This document shows, piece by piece, positions 23,585-35,156 of a stretch of 64,000 nucleotides of DNA. The DNA lies in NCBI RefSeq assembly GCF_037893015.1, contig NC_133661.1:188740491-188804490 (forward strand), in the 5' to 3' direction. The notes under the pieces were generated by a model. It saw only the letters and a list, made by a program, of their open reading frames with translations. It was not told where the DNA came from and searched no databases. A program made the position numbers and the translations under genes. Position 1 is the stretch's first letter, and every line of letters starts with the position of its first letter. Origin of the DNA: Macrotis lagotis. Lineage: Eukaryota > Chordata > Mammalia > Peramelemorphia > Peramelidae.

Positions 23585-24957
23585 TTTTTTAAATTTATTT
23601 ATTTTGAATTTTACAATTTTCTCCCGATCTCACTTCCCTCCCCTCAACCCCCACAAAGGCAGTTTGTTAGTCTTTACATTTTTTTCCATGCTATACATTG
23701 ATCTAAGTTGAATGGGATGAGAGAGAAATCATATTCTTAAAGAATAAAAATTAAGTAAAAGAGATAGGAAAATTATATAATAAGATAATGGTTTTATTTT
23801 AATTAAAGGTAACAGTCTTTGGTCTTTGTTCAAAATCGACAAATCTTTCTCTGGATACAGATAGTATGTTCTATCACAGATATCCTGAAATTATGCCTGA
23901 TTGTTGCACTGATGGAATGAGCAAGTCCATTTTGATTGAACATAACCCCCATGTTGCTGTTTGGTTGTAAAATCTTCTGGTTCAGCTCATTTCACTCAGC
24001 AACTGTTCATGCAAATCCTTCCAGGCTTCCCTGAATTCCCATCCCTCCTGGTTTCTAATAGAACAATAGTGTTCCATGACATACTTATACCACACTTGTT
24101 TAAGCCATTCCCCAATGGATGGACATTCACTCAATTGTCAAGTTTTTGCCACCACAATCAGGGCTGCTTTAACTATTTTGTACAAGTAATGGTTTTATCT
24201 TTTTTCATAATCTCTTCAGGGTATAGACCCAGTACTTGCATTACTGGATCAAAGGGTATGCATGCTTTTGCTGCCCTTTGGGAAAAACTCAAATTTGCTC
24301 TCCAGAATGTTTGGATGAGTTCACAGCTCCACCAACAATGTAGTAATATCCCAGATTTCCCACATCCATTCCAACACTGATCATTGTCCTTTCTGTTCCT
24401 ATTATCCAATCTGAGAGATTTAAGGTTATACCTCAGTGATGCTTTAATTTTTATTTCTCTAATAAGTAGTGATTTAGAGCAATTTTCCATAACTTTGGAT
24501 CTCTTTAATTTCCTTACCTGTAAATTGACTTTGCATATCCATTGACCATTTTTCAATTGGAGAATAGCTTCCTTTTTGTAAAAAATTAAACTCAGTTCTC
24601 TCTATATTTTGGAAATGTGTCCTTTGTCAGAGATATTAGGTGTATAAATTCTTTCCCAGTTTACTACTTTTCATTTGATCTTGGTTAAAGTGGTTTTTTC
24701 TGTACAATAGCATTTTTAATTTAATGTAATTAAAATTATCTGGTTTGTTTTTAATGATGTTCTCTATCTCTTCCTTGTTCATAAAATGCTTCCCTTTCCA
24801 AAGATCTGACAAGTAAACTATTCCTTGATCTCTTGGTTTTCTTATACTACTTTTTATGTCTAAATCCTGTATCTATTTTGACCTTATCTTGGAATAGGGT
24901 GTGAGATATATTGATCCACGTTTCTTCCATAATAACTTCCAATTTCCCCAATAGATT
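23585..24957 (-). mobile_element. L1 3' portion (oldest L1 of the nest), minus
   Basis: Reverse complement of an L1 tail: T-rich end, TTTTACAATTTTCTCCCGAT, then ORF2 C-terminal sequence whose translation includes CGKSGILLHCWWSCELIQTFW. It is interrupted at about 24,957 by another L1 and seems to resume briefly at about 35,150. The counterpart in the right arm is 47,383-48,540. Confidence 0.85.
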
Positions 24958-25436
24958 TGATTCTTTTTTTATTTTGTTTTTCCTGTCTCTGTTTCTTTTT
25001 TTAAAATAATTTTTAGTAAAGATATTATTTGAGTTTTACAATTTTCCCCCCAATCTTACTTCCCTACCCCCCCCAAGGAAAGCAATCTGTCAGTCTTTAC
25101 TTTGTTTCCATGTTGTACCTTGATCCAAATTCGGTGTGGGTGTGATGAGAAAGAAATCATATCCTTAGAAAAGAGACAAGAATTCGAAGCAGTAACAAGA
25201 TTAGATAATAAGATATCTGTTTTTTCCTAAATTAAAGGGAATAGTCCTTGTACTTTGGTCAAACTCCACAGCTCCTTAACTGGATACAGATTGCACTCTC
25301 CTTTCCAGACAGCCCAAAATTGCTCCGGATTGTTGCACTGATGGAATGAGCAAGTCCTTCAAGGTGGATCACCACTCCCATCTTGCTGTTAGTGTGTACA
25401 TGTTTTTCTGGTTCTGCTCATCTCACTCAGCATAAG

Positions 25437-28400
25437 TTAATGCAAATCCCTCCAGGCTTCGTTGAAATCCCTTCCCTCCTGGTTTCTTATAGAACAAAAG
25501 TATTCCATGACATACATATAACACAGTTGGCTAAGCCATTCCCCAACTGAAGGACATTTACTTGATTTCCAATTCTTTGCCCCCACAAACAGGGCTGCTA
25601 TAAATATTTTTGTACAAGTAATGTTTTTACTGTTTTTCTTTATCTCTTCAGGATATAGACCCAGTAGTGCTATTGCTGGGTCAAAGGCTATACACATTTT
25701 TGTTGCCCTTTGGGAGTAGTTCCAAATAGCTCTCCAGAAAGGTTGGATGAGTTCACAGCTCCACCAACAGTGTAATAGTGTCCCAGATTTCCCACATCCC
25801 TTCCAACAATGATCATTATCCTTTCTGGTCATATTGGCCAATCTGATAGGTGTGAGGTGGTACCTCAGAGAAGCTTTAATTTGCATTTCTCTAATAATGA
25901 TTTGGAGCATTTTAAATATGGCTATGAATTGCTTTGATCTCCTCATCTGTAAATTGCCTTTACATATCCTTTGACCATTTGTCAATTGGGGAATGGCTTT
26001 TTATTTTTGAAAAATATGACTCAATCTGTATATTTTAGAAATGAGTCCTTTGTCAAAATCATTAGTTGTAAAAATTGTTTACCAATTTATTACATTTCTT
26101 TTGATTTTGGTTACAGTGCTTTTATCTGTGCAAAAGCTTTTTAATTTAATATTATCGCAATCATCTAATTGGTTTTTGGTGATGTTCTCCAACTCTTCCT
26201 TAGTCATCAACTGCTCCCCTTTCCATAGATCTGACAGGTACACTAGTCCTTGATCTTCTAATTTGCTAATAGTATTCTTTTTTATGTCTAATTCCTGTAA
26301 CCATTTGGATCTTATCTTGGTAAAGGGTGTGATGTATTGGTCTAATCTAAGTTTCTTCCATACTAACTTCCAATTATCCCAACAGTTTTTATTAAAGAGG
26401 GAGTTTTTATCCCAATTAGTGGACTCTTTGGGTTTATCGAACAGGAGATTACTATAATCATCTCCTGCTTTTACACCTAGTCTATTCAACTGGTCCACCA
26501 CTCCATTTCTTAGCCAAAATAAAAAAAAAAAATTGGGTGTTTGCAAGGCAAACGGGGTTAAGTGGCTTGCCGAAGGCCACACAGCTAGGTGATTTTTAAG
26601 TGTCTGAGACCGAATTTGAACCCAGGCACTCCTGACTCCAGGGCTGGTGCTATATCCACTACGCCACCTAGACACCCCTATACCAAACAGTTTTGATGAC
26701 TGATGCTTTATAATATAATTTTTGATCAGGTAAGGCTAAGCTACATTCTTTTGTACTTTTCTTTTCATTAAGCTCCTGGCAATTCTTGACTTTTTATTTC
26801 TCCATATGAATTTACTTACAACTTTTTCTAACTCATTAAAGTAATTTTTTTGGAATTTTGATTTGTAGGTTACTAAACAGATAGTTTAGTTTAGGTAGAA
26901 TTGCCATTTTTGTTATATTAGCTCTACCTATCCACAAGCAGTTGATATTTGTCTAGTTATTTAAATCTGATTTAATTTGTGTGAGAAGTGTTTTATAATT
27001 GTTTTCAAAAAGATTCTGAGTCTGTTTTGGCAAATAGACTCCCAAGTATTTTATATTGTCTGAGGTTACTTTGAATGGAATTTCTCTTTCTAGCACTTCC
27101 TGCTGTTTCTTGCTAGACATATAAAGAAAAGTTGAGGATTTATGAGGGTTTATTTTATAACCTGCAACTTTGCTAAAATTGCTAATTGTGTCCGGTCGTT
27201 TTTTTGGATGATTTCTTGGGATTCTCTAGGTAGACCAACGTGTCATCTGCAAAGAGTGAGAGTTTTGTCTCTTCCTTCCCAATTCTAATTCCTTCAATTT
27301 CTTTTTCTTCTCTAATTGCTGATGCTAATCTTTCTAATACAATATTGAATAGTAGTCGTGATAATGGGCAACCTTGTTTCACCCCTGATCTTATTGGGAA
27401 TGCCTCTAGCCTCTCTCCATTGAATATAATGATTGTTGATAGTTTCAGATAGATACTGCTAATTATTTTAAGGAACAGTCCATTTATTCCTACACGCTCT
27501 AGTGTTTTTAATAGGAATGGATGCTGCATTTTTTCAAAAGCTTTTTCAGCATCTATTGATATGATCATATGATTTCTGATAGATTTGTTGTTGATATAAT
27601 TGAGTATACTAACAGTTTTCCTAATATTGAACCAACCCTGCATACCTGGAATAAATCCTACTTGATCACAATGTATTATCCTGGTGATAACATGATGTAC
27701 TTGTTTTGTAAGATTTTATTTAAGATTTTTGCATCTATATTCATCAGGGAAATAGGTGTTTAATTTTCTTTCTCTCTTTTAACTCTTCCTGGTTTAGGTT
27801 AACAGCACCATATTTGTTTCATAGAAAGAGTTAGGCAGAGTTCCATCTTTCCCTAATTTTACAAAGAGCTTATATACAATTGGAATCAATTGTTCCTTAA
27901 ATGTTGTGTAGAATTCACTTGTGAATCCATCAGGCCCTGGAGATTTTTTTTTTTAGGGAGTTCAATGATGCTTGTTGAATTTCTTTTTCTGAGATAGGAT
28001 TGTGTAGGTGTTTAATCTCTTCTTCATTTAACCTGGGCAATTTATATTTTTGTAAATATTCATCCATTTCACTTAGATTATCAAATTTTTTGGCATAGAG
28101 TTGGGCAAAATAATTTCAAATTATTAATTGAATTTCATCCTCATTGGTGGTGATTTCACCTTTTTCTTTTATGATACGAGCAATTTGGTTTTCTTCTTCC
28201 TTTTTTATCAAATTGATCAGAGATTTATCAATTTTATTGGTTTTTTCATAATACCAACTTTTGGTTTTATTTATTAATTCAATTGTTTCTTTGATTTTGA
28301 TTTTTATTAATTTCTCCTTTAATTTTTAGAATTTCTAATTTGGTATTTAATTTTTTTCTTTCTTTAATGTTTTTAGTTGCATATTTAGTTCATTGATTTC

Positions 28401-29335
28401 CTCTTTCTCCAACTTATTCATGTAAGCATTTAGAGCTGCAATGTATCCACTGAGAGTTGCTTTGAATGAATCCCATAGGTTTTGGTATGTTGTTTCATTA
28501 TTCTCATTATCTAGGATAAAATGGTTAATTATTTCTATAATTTGTTTAGTGGTTCACTCATTTTTTAAAATGAGGTTATTCAGTTTCCAATTTGTTCTGG
28601 TTCTATGTCTCCTTGGCCCTATATTGCATATGACTTTTATTGCATTGTGATCTGAGAAAGATATATTCACTATTTCTGCCTTTCTGCAGTTGATCATTAG
28701 GTTTTCATGTCCATGAACAATTTTTGTATAAGTTCCATGTACTGCAGAAAAAAGGTATATTTCTTTCTATCCCCATTCTGTTTCCTCCATAAGTCTACCA
28801 TATCTAATTTTTTCTAAAAATCTTTTTACCTCCTTTACTTCTTTCTTGTTTATTTTATGATTTGATTTATCTAGTTCTGAAAGTGGGATGGTGAGGTCTC
28901 CCACTAGTAGAGTTTTACTGTCTATGTCTTCCTGTAGTTCTTTCAGCTTCACCTCTAAGAATCTGAGTGCTGTCCCACTGGGTGCATATATATTCAGTAT
29001 TGAAATGACTTTATTGTCTATGGTACCTTTTAGGAGGATAAAGTTTCCTTCCTTATTGCTTTTAATGCTATCTATTTTTGCTGCTACTTTGTCTGAGATA
29101 AGGATTGCTACCCCTACTTTTTTTTTTTACTTCAGCTGAAGCAAAATATATTTTGCTCTAGCCTTTTACCTTTACTCTATATGTATCTCTCTGCTTCAAA
29201 TGAGTTTCTTATAAGCAGCATATTGTAGCATTCGGGTTTTTAATCCACTCTGCTATTTGCTTATGTTTTAAGGGAAGTTCATCCCATTCACATTAAAGGT
29301 TATGATTACTAATTCTTTATTGCCCTCTGTGCTAT
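25437..29335 (-). pseudogene. L1 ORF2 (endonuclease-reverse transcriptase), broken
   Basis: ORF2 makes the target-nicking endonuclease and the reverse transcriptase used for target-primed insertion. The N-terminus lies near 29,335 (ITFNVNGMN), followed by endonuclease sequence (LLVGDLTIPLSELDKSNHKI at about 28,900). The RT domain lies around 27,640-27,190 with [28 protein letters not shown] and the catalytic-type [12 protein letters not shown]. The C-terminal zinc-knuckle-like region CWKGCGKSGTLLHC ends at a stop at 25,437. Only open pieces remain, with several stops and frame changes and a SINE inside, so no active protein is expected. Confidence 0.88.
26521..26679 (-). mobile_element. tRNA-derived SINE within L1 ORF2
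   Basis: A-run then TTGGGTGTTTGCAAGGCAA (reverse SINE 3' end), ending GCCACCTAGACACCCC. It interrupts ORF2 between TTAGCCAA and CAGTTTTGATGACTGATGC, which are contiguous in the related L1 at about 36,735. Confidence 0.9.
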
Positions 29336-30229
29336 CTTCCCTCTGTTTGTATTTTTCACATCTTTCCCCCACTTTATCCATATTCCCCAGTATCTTTTTT
29401 TCTGAATACCACCCCCTTCAGTGTGTTTGCCCTCCTATATCCCCCTCCCCTTTCTTTCCCCTTTCCCTTTTTCCTTTTCTCTTCCCTTCCTTTTGTTTTT
29501 CACCCTTTTTACCCCCACTCCCCTTCCCTTTCTCCACCCCCTCCCTTTTTGCCCTTTTTAATATTTGAAAGGTTAGATGTTTTGTAAGTTAACTGAGTAT
29601 ATGTAGGTTGACTTTAAGCCAAGTCGGATGAGAAGAAGATTCAGGTGTTTCTCATCTGCTCCCTTCTTCCCCTCTATTACCATAGATTTTTTGTACCCTT
29701 TAGTGTAATGAGATTTACCCCATTCAATCCCCTTCCTCCTCCCATCTCTTTCCTGTCCCCCTTTTTTAAGGAGGTATTGTTTTTTTAGAATTTTTTATCT
29801 AGGTCTCGGGAAATTCTACATATCTGTCCCTTCTAGTTCAGTATATTTTATCAAACAGATCCAAAATTCCTGAGAGTTATTAGAGTCTTTATCCCAAGTG
29901 GGGTTAAAGTCAGTTACATCTTTTTTAGATAGCAGTCTCATGAGTGTCCATCATTTATGGCTAGGTATATTCTCTCTGTTAGAGTTACAATTCTCAAGAT
30001 TTATGAGAATCTTTTTGTCCCCATGCTGGGATATAGCTAGTTTCAACTTACTGGATAGCATTTTTTTCCTTTTACTGCCCCCCGCTTTTTTACCTTTTCA
30101 TGTGTCTCTTGAACCTCTTGTTTGATGCCCAAATTTTCTGTTTAGCTCTGGTCTTTTCATCAGAAATTTTTGGAATTCTTCCATTTTGTTAAATATCCAT
30201 TTTTCCTAGGAAGAGAAGGTTCAGGTTTG

Positions 30230-30918
30230 CGGGATAGTGGATTCTTGGCTGAATTCCAAGCTCTCTTGCTCTTCAAAATATCTCTTTCCAGGACCTTCAA
30301 TCCCTTAATGTTTATGCAGCCAGTTTCTGCATGAACCTTACTCTGTCTCCTTGATACTTAAATTGTTTCTTTCTGGCTCCTTTCAGGATTTTCTCTTTTA
30401 TCTGATAGTTCTGAGTTTGGCCACAACATTCCTTGGTGTTTTCATTTTAGGATTTTTTTTCTAGTGGGGATCGATGTGGTCTTTCAATAACTACTTTGCC
30501 CTCTGATTCCATGATATCAGGGTAGTTTTCCATCACTAGATCCTGTAACTTTGAGTCCAGGCATTTTTTCTTCAATGTTTTCAGGAAGTCCTATAATTTT
30601 CATGTTGCCCCTCCTAGATCTATTCTTAAGGTCAGTTATTTTATTGATGAAGTATTTTACATTTTCTTCCATTTGTTTTTCTATTTTTTGACTTTGTTTT
30701 ACTGACTCTTGTTGTCTCATGGAGTCATTAGTTTCTGCATTCTTTTTTGTGGGGAGGAGTATTCTTCATTAACCATTTGCAACTCCTTTTCCAATTGGTT
30801 AATTCTACTTTTGAAAGAGCTTTCCATTTGAACAATTGAGGTTTTGAGAGAATAATTTTCTTTTTTGCATTTGCCCAATTGAGGATCTGAGAGAATTTTT
30901 CTCATTTTGTATTTGTCC
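30230..30918 (-). pseudogene. L1 ORF1, C-terminal part
   Basis: Translation of the minus strand gives coiled-coil sequence (KRMQKLMTP preceded by INQLEKELQMVNEEY) and then the RNA-recognition region with KQMEENVKYFINKITDLKNR and GNMKIIGLPE, typical of L1 ORF1p, the RNA-binding chaperone of the L1 particle. The N-terminal part lies beyond the inserted element, at about 34,184-34,390 (SSAQKDFLEEISKELKNLGE). Confidence 0.85.
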
Positions 30919-30931
30919 AATTTTACTTTCT
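30919..30931. repeat. Target-site duplication, left copy
   Basis: AATTTTACTTTCT; pairs with AATTCTACTTTCT at 34,171-34,183 with one difference. It brackets the HAL1-like element and marks where it entered the L1 ORF1. Confidence 0.88.
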
Positions 30932-31149
30932 TTTTAAAAAATTATTTATTTATTTTTTGTTTATTTACTTATTTATTTGCATTTATTTATTCTCCTTTTT
31001 TACAAATTTTTAAATTCATTAATAAAATATTCATGTTTAAGAGTAAACAGAATACCCCTCACCCCACAAAATATAGACACACTTGAGCAATAAAGTAACA
31101 GGGAGAGAAAAAAAATTAAAATTAAAAAATAATGGTAATAATAGTAGGT

Positions 31150-31290
31150 ATGAACAGGGGGCGCAATGGACAGAACCCCAGCACCGGAGCCAGGAGCACC
31201 CGAGCCCATATCCAGCCCCATACACCCAATAATTAACCACCCAGTGACATGCAAGCCACCCCAACCCCAATGCCCTGCAAAAACCAAAAA
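31150..31290 (+). repeat. SINE-derived module i in HAL1 copy A
   Basis: GGGGGCGCAATGGACAGAAC, then CCAATAATTAACCACCCAG and ATGCCCTGCAAAAACC follow the window's SINE from head to tail. It is antisense to the HAL1 and has a counterpart at 60,432-60,575 in copy B. Confidence 0.85.
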
Positions 31291-31341
31291 AATAAAAAAG
31301 GAAAAAAATTACCCAAAATAAAATAAAATAGTCATAATAGT

Positions 31342-31488
31342 AGGGGTGGCTGGGTGGGAGACAGAGTATTGGCCCTTGAGCCAGGAGCATCTGGGTCCGA
31401 TTCCATCCTCAGACACCCAAAGATCAACCTGCTATGTGGCTCCAGGCAGGCCATCCAGCCCCATTTACCCTACATGCCCCCACAAATA
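31342..31488 (+). repeat. SINE-derived module ii in HAL1 copy A
   Basis: GGGGTGGCTGGGTGGGAGACA, then GAGCCAGGAGCATCTGGG and CTGCTATGTGGCTCCAGGC show the SINE order. Counterpart at about 60,232-60,390 in copy B, also antisense to the HAL1. Confidence 0.83.
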
Positions 31489-31698
31489 ATAATAATAAAA
31501 TGTGCTTCATTCTGTGTTCCAACACCAACAATTCTGTCGCAGGTGGATCACATTCTTTATGGTAAGTCGATGGCAAAAGTTACTTCCATATTTTTCCACC
31601 ATTGCCATTGCTAATCGTACTCCCTCCCTTCATATTTCTCTGTATTTCTCCATTATCATGTAAAATATTTTCTCTCTCCTTTCACTCTGACTCTGCTG

Positions 31699-31845
31699 TA
31701 GGGCAGCTGAGTGGTGCAGCAAACAGATCCCTGTTCCTGGGGCCAAGAGGCTCCAAGGTCCCCTACTACCATTTATGCCCAGCATCCACCTGGCTCTATG
31801 GTCCCAGACAGGCCATAGAATACCAGCCCCTTGCTAGAAGTAAAA
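31699..31845 (+). repeat. SINE-derived module iii in HAL1 copy A
   Basis: GGGCAGCTGAGTGGTGCAGC, then CTGTTCCTGGGGCCAAGAGG. The most altered of the three modules; it lies in the ORF1-ORF2 spacer. Counterpart at about 59,915-60,040. Confidence 0.75.
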
Positions 31846-32394
31846 AGGAAAATATGTTATATCTGACCACTCTCCCCCCGTGATCCATCCTCTCCTCTGT
31901 CACTCACATACCCCCTTCCCCCTGTCCCACCACCCTTCTTACTCCAGATGTCTATAACCCATTGAGTATATATGCTGTTTCCTCTCCTCGCCACCTCTGA
32001 TGAGAGCGAAGATTCCCTCATTCCCCCTTGCCTTCCCCCTTCGATATCATTGCATTGGCTCATTGTAATAAAGACAAAACATATTACATGAGATATCTTG
32101 GCCTATTCCCCCTCTCCTTTTTCTTTCTCCAATCACATTTCCCTTTGTTTTTATTGACTCCATTTTTACACCATATTTTATCTTCAAATTCACCTTTCTC
32201 CTGTTCTTCAACTATAAAAGCTCCCTCTACCTGCTCTATTAACTGAGAAGGTTCATATGAGTATTATCAGTGTCATTTTTCTATGCAGGAATACATGCAG
32301 TTCATCATCATTAAGTCCCTCATATTTTCCCCTTCTTCTTCAATCTCCATGCTTCACCTGAGTCCTATATATGAAGATCAAACCTTCTTCTCAC

Positions 32395-33426
32395 CTGTGG
32401 CTATTCCAAAAGGAACATTTGAAATTTCCCTGATTCATTGAAAGTCCATCTTTTTCCCTGGAAGAGGACATTCAGTTTTGCTGGGTAGTTAATTCTTGGT
32501 TGCATTCTAAGCTCTTTTGCCTTCTGGTATACTATATTCCAAGGCCTAAGAACTTCCAATGTAGTTGCTGCTACATCCTGTGTGATCCTGACTGCAGCTC
32601 CACGATATTTGAACTGTGTCCTTCTGGCTGCTTGTAATATTTTCTTTTTAACTTGGGAGTTCTGGAACTTGGCTATAATATTCCTAGGGGTTGTTTTTTT
32701 GGGATCTCTTTCTCAGGGGAGATCTGTGGATTTTCCTCATTTCTATTTTACCCTCTGCTTCTAGAATAACAAGGCAATTTTCCTGTAGGAATTCTTTGGA
32801 AATGATGTCAAGGATCTTTTCCTGATCATGAATTTCAGGTATTCCAATAATTTTAAATTATTTTTCCTAAGTCTGTTTTCCATATCAGTTGTTTCTTTCA
32901 ATATTTGACATTTTCTTCTAATATTTCATTTTTTTTGGTTTTGAAGTAATGAATACTGGTTTATCATAAATTCAGCAATCTCCCTGAGTTCCATTCTCTG
33001 TCTGAAGAATTTTTTCTCTTCAGAGAGTTTTCTTATCTCTTTTTCCATCTGGCCAATTTTGCTTTTTAAAGCATTCTTCTCAATAACTTTTTGAACTGTT
33101 TTATCTATTTGACCTAAGCTGGTTTTTAGCATGCTATTTTCTTCAGCATTGTTTTGGATTTCCTTCACTAAGCTGCTGACTTCATTTTCATGTTTTTCCT
33201 GCATCTCTCTCCTTTCTTTTCCCAGTTTTTCTTCCAACTCCCTCATTTGATTTTCATAGTCTTTTTTGAGCTGTGTCATAGCCTGAGCCCAATTTCTGTT
33301 TTTCTTGGAGTCTTTAAATGCAGGAGCTTGTGCTTCCTCATCTTCAGACTGAGTATTTTGATCCTCCTTGGGCTCATTTGCAAAATATTTCTCAATAGTC
33401 TTCCTTTTGTTTCTCTGCTTGCTCAT
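32395..33426 (-). pseudogene. ORF1 of HAL1 copy A
   Basis: Starts MSKQRNKRKTIEKYF and runs open for 166 codons: an acidic, charged N-terminus, then a long heptad-rich coiled coil (for example MRELEEKLGKERREMQEKH). After the stop near 32,926 the other frames continue with the RNA-recognition and C-terminal regions, ending near FQGKRWTF. About 112 N-terminal residues align with copy B with roughly nine to ten differences. The protein would bind RNA and trimerise as L1 ORF1p does, but this copy is broken after the coiled coil. Confidence 0.85.
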
Positions 33427-34170
33427 TTTCCCAGCCTGGGCCTGGTTTGGGGGTGTGTCCTGAGCTTTTGGGACACTCTCACAAGGATCTCAGTGTGTGA
33501 GGCTCTGTCCTCCCTCCTGGTCTGTGAATGACCGTATTTGCCCCCCTCTGCCATGGGACTGAGGTGGAGGGGACTCTGCTGTTCTATGGGGGGGCCTAGA
33601 CTGCGATCAAGATCTGAATGTGGTCAGAACCCCAATGTCTTGTTCCAGGGACACAGAACAGAGCTAGGCAGTTTCTTTTTACTCCCCTTCCTAGATTCAA
33701 AGGGCTCATGCCCTGGGGGCTCCTGCTTACCAGCTCCACCTGCTTCTATGTCCTGGATCTGGGCTACCAAAAGTTGCTTTCTGTGTGCCCTGAGGGCTGG
33801 GCTCCAATGCTTGCTCTGGCAGAGGTCCCCTGGCTTTCCCCCACTTTCTCCCTGGTCCTCCCCAGGGTGTAGCTCAGGCGACTCCCCCGCTGCTGTGAGC
33901 TGGGGCTCCCAGCACCCTGGGGCTGCCTCCGGGAGGCTGAAGTTCTTTTGCTCTCCTGGACCACACCTCTGGCCGGCCACCCCTCCTACCCCGGGGGAGC
34001 AGAACCTTTTTGCTCTTTTCCAGGTTACCTTTAGTAGGAGAACTGCCCCATTGTTTCCCCTCTGTGTGTTCTGTCTCTCCAAAGTTTAGTTAGAGTCCTT
34101 AGTTTCGATGTTTTATGAGAGAGCTTCTAAGAGACATTGCTCTCTTGTTGCTATCTTGGCTTCGCTCCCT

Positions 34171-34183
34171 AATTCTACTTTCT
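34171..34183. repeat. Target-site duplication, right copy
   Basis: AATTCTACTTTCT; partner of 30,919-30,931. Beyond it the L1 ORF1 continues with the minus-strand reading KTLESRIRE. Confidence 0.88.
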
Positions 34184-34389
34184 AAGGTTTTGTTTTCTTG
34201 TTGCAAGGTATTAATTGTCTCTCCCAAATTTTTAAGCTCCTTACTTATTTCTTCTAGGAAGTCTTTCTGTGCTGAAGACCAGATCATTTTCTCCTCAGAG
34301 GTTCCAGGTATCTATGAGTTACAGTCTTTTCCTTCCAAGAATTTTTCTATGGATCCACTTTCCTCTAACCCTTCTTCATTTTCCTAAGA

Positions 34390-35156
34390 CCTGAGTTGGG
34401 GAGGGGCTGGTTCACAGGGGCTTGGGATTGCTAAAGTCTTTACTCATTGAGTGCAATTTCTTTGGCTGGCCAGTAGGAGGTGCGGTTTGTTTTCTCTGGA
34501 GTGTCTGTGACCTTGATTGAGGCCTTCTCCCTTAGCTTGAAGGGAAGAGTTGGAGCTATTGAATTCTTTTGCCTTCAATCAATGGTGCTCTTTACCCTTG
34601 CCTGAGGTCATTTCTCAGCTGGCCTGGTTCTTCTGCTCACACACCTGGGCCTGAGGCAGAAGTAGCTTGCATATGTTTATTCTGGGAAGAGGTCTGAGCT
34701 GTAATGGAACTCTACATTACTCAGATCAGAGGGGCCCAGGGATGGTGTCTCCAGCTCTCCTGCTCCAGAACTCTCCCCCCAGCCCTGTCCAGTAGTTCCT
34801 GGGAAACAGCACCAACAGCATTATCTCTGCTCCCTAGCTGACTCAAGTCCCTACTGTCTAGTCCCACTGCTGTTCCAGCAGGTCTGGCTCTCGGGTCCTC
34901 CCAGCTCCAATTCAGCGGTTAATCTGGTTGATTCAAGGCTGATCCTCCCTCTCAGCCCAGACTCACCCTCCTGAATTCAGCCCATGCTGCTGCTGGAGAG
35001 AAATCCTGAGGTAGATGTTCTTTCTCCTGGTTTTTCTTTCTGTGTTTTGTGGGTCGGATTTCTTTTAAGAGGTTTGTTTCATGTGATAGATGGGGAAGAG
35101 ATCAGGAGACTTTAGAACTGTGGCTGTCTTCTCTCTGCCATCTTGGCAGGAAGTCC
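34390..35156 (-). promoter_or_regulatory. 5'UTR and promoter region of the nested L1
   Basis: GC-richer sequence upstream of ORF1, ending at its outer edge with the reverse complement of CTGCCAAGATGGCAGAGAG. CAAGATGG is the YY1-binding core that sets the start of transcription in human L1. That role is known for human L1 and only inferred here. Confidence 0.65.

Larger units (their letters stand above)
19655..24775. repeat. Left arm of large inverted repeat
   Basis: This arm reappears as reverse complement at about 47,380-53,862. Matching blocks in order: AATAAGTTACAGAATCTGATG; the L1 ORF1/3'UTR chimera; GAATCTTCAGGATCTT; L2-like DNA with TGACAAAGTGGTTTT; CCAGGGGTC/GGACCCC region near 21,345; an L1 3' end with an identical 5' junction (about 22,050); GGCAAGCTTCACCTTTGTCTC; and the L1 3' end at 23,585. 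In one 110-bp stretch (23,480-23,590 against the right arm) I count about 12 differences, near 11%, so the duplication is old. Confidence 0.9.
30932..34170 (-). mobile_element. HAL1-like ORF1-only L1 with three antisense SINE modules (copy A)
   Basis: Read on the minus strand: a 5' end with CCAAGATAGCAAC (YY1-like), a GC-rich 5'UTR (34,170-33,427), L1 ORF1 (33,426 to about 32,395), the ORF1-ORF2 spacer, then three SINE-derived modules and an L1-like 3' end with an A-rich tail. No endonuclease or reverse transcriptase sequence is present. It carries a 13-bp target duplication at both ends, so it moved as one unit and is not a scar of a local deletion. Half-L1 (HAL1) elements are known from several mammals, including opossum; they need L1 enzymes in trans. 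Copy B lies at 57,575-60,779. Confidence 0.88.
24958..35156 (-). mobile_element. Near full-length L1, minus, containing a SINE and a HAL1-like element
   Basis: Reads from its 3' end (T-rich at about 24,965) through ORF2 and ORF1 to a 5'UTR ending with CTGCCATCTTGGCAG at about 35,135-35,150. ATTTGATT occurs at both ends (about 24,954 and 35,158), a possible short target duplication. Without the two insertions the element is about 6.8 kb, a normal full length. Its host is the older L1 whose 3' part is at 23,585-24,957. Confidence 0.85.

Noticed and set aside
29302-29568. Pro/Phe/Ser-rich open frame (88 aa), with a similar one at 39,606-39,821
   Set aside because: Antisense of the CT-rich L1 spacer next to ORF2; present wherever that L1 region occurs.
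33190-33531. Plus-strand open frame of 113 aa (and 58,234-58,575 minus), similar in the two places
   Set aside because: It is the antisense of the L1 ORF1 coiled coil; the similarity reflects repeat copies and not a conserved gene.
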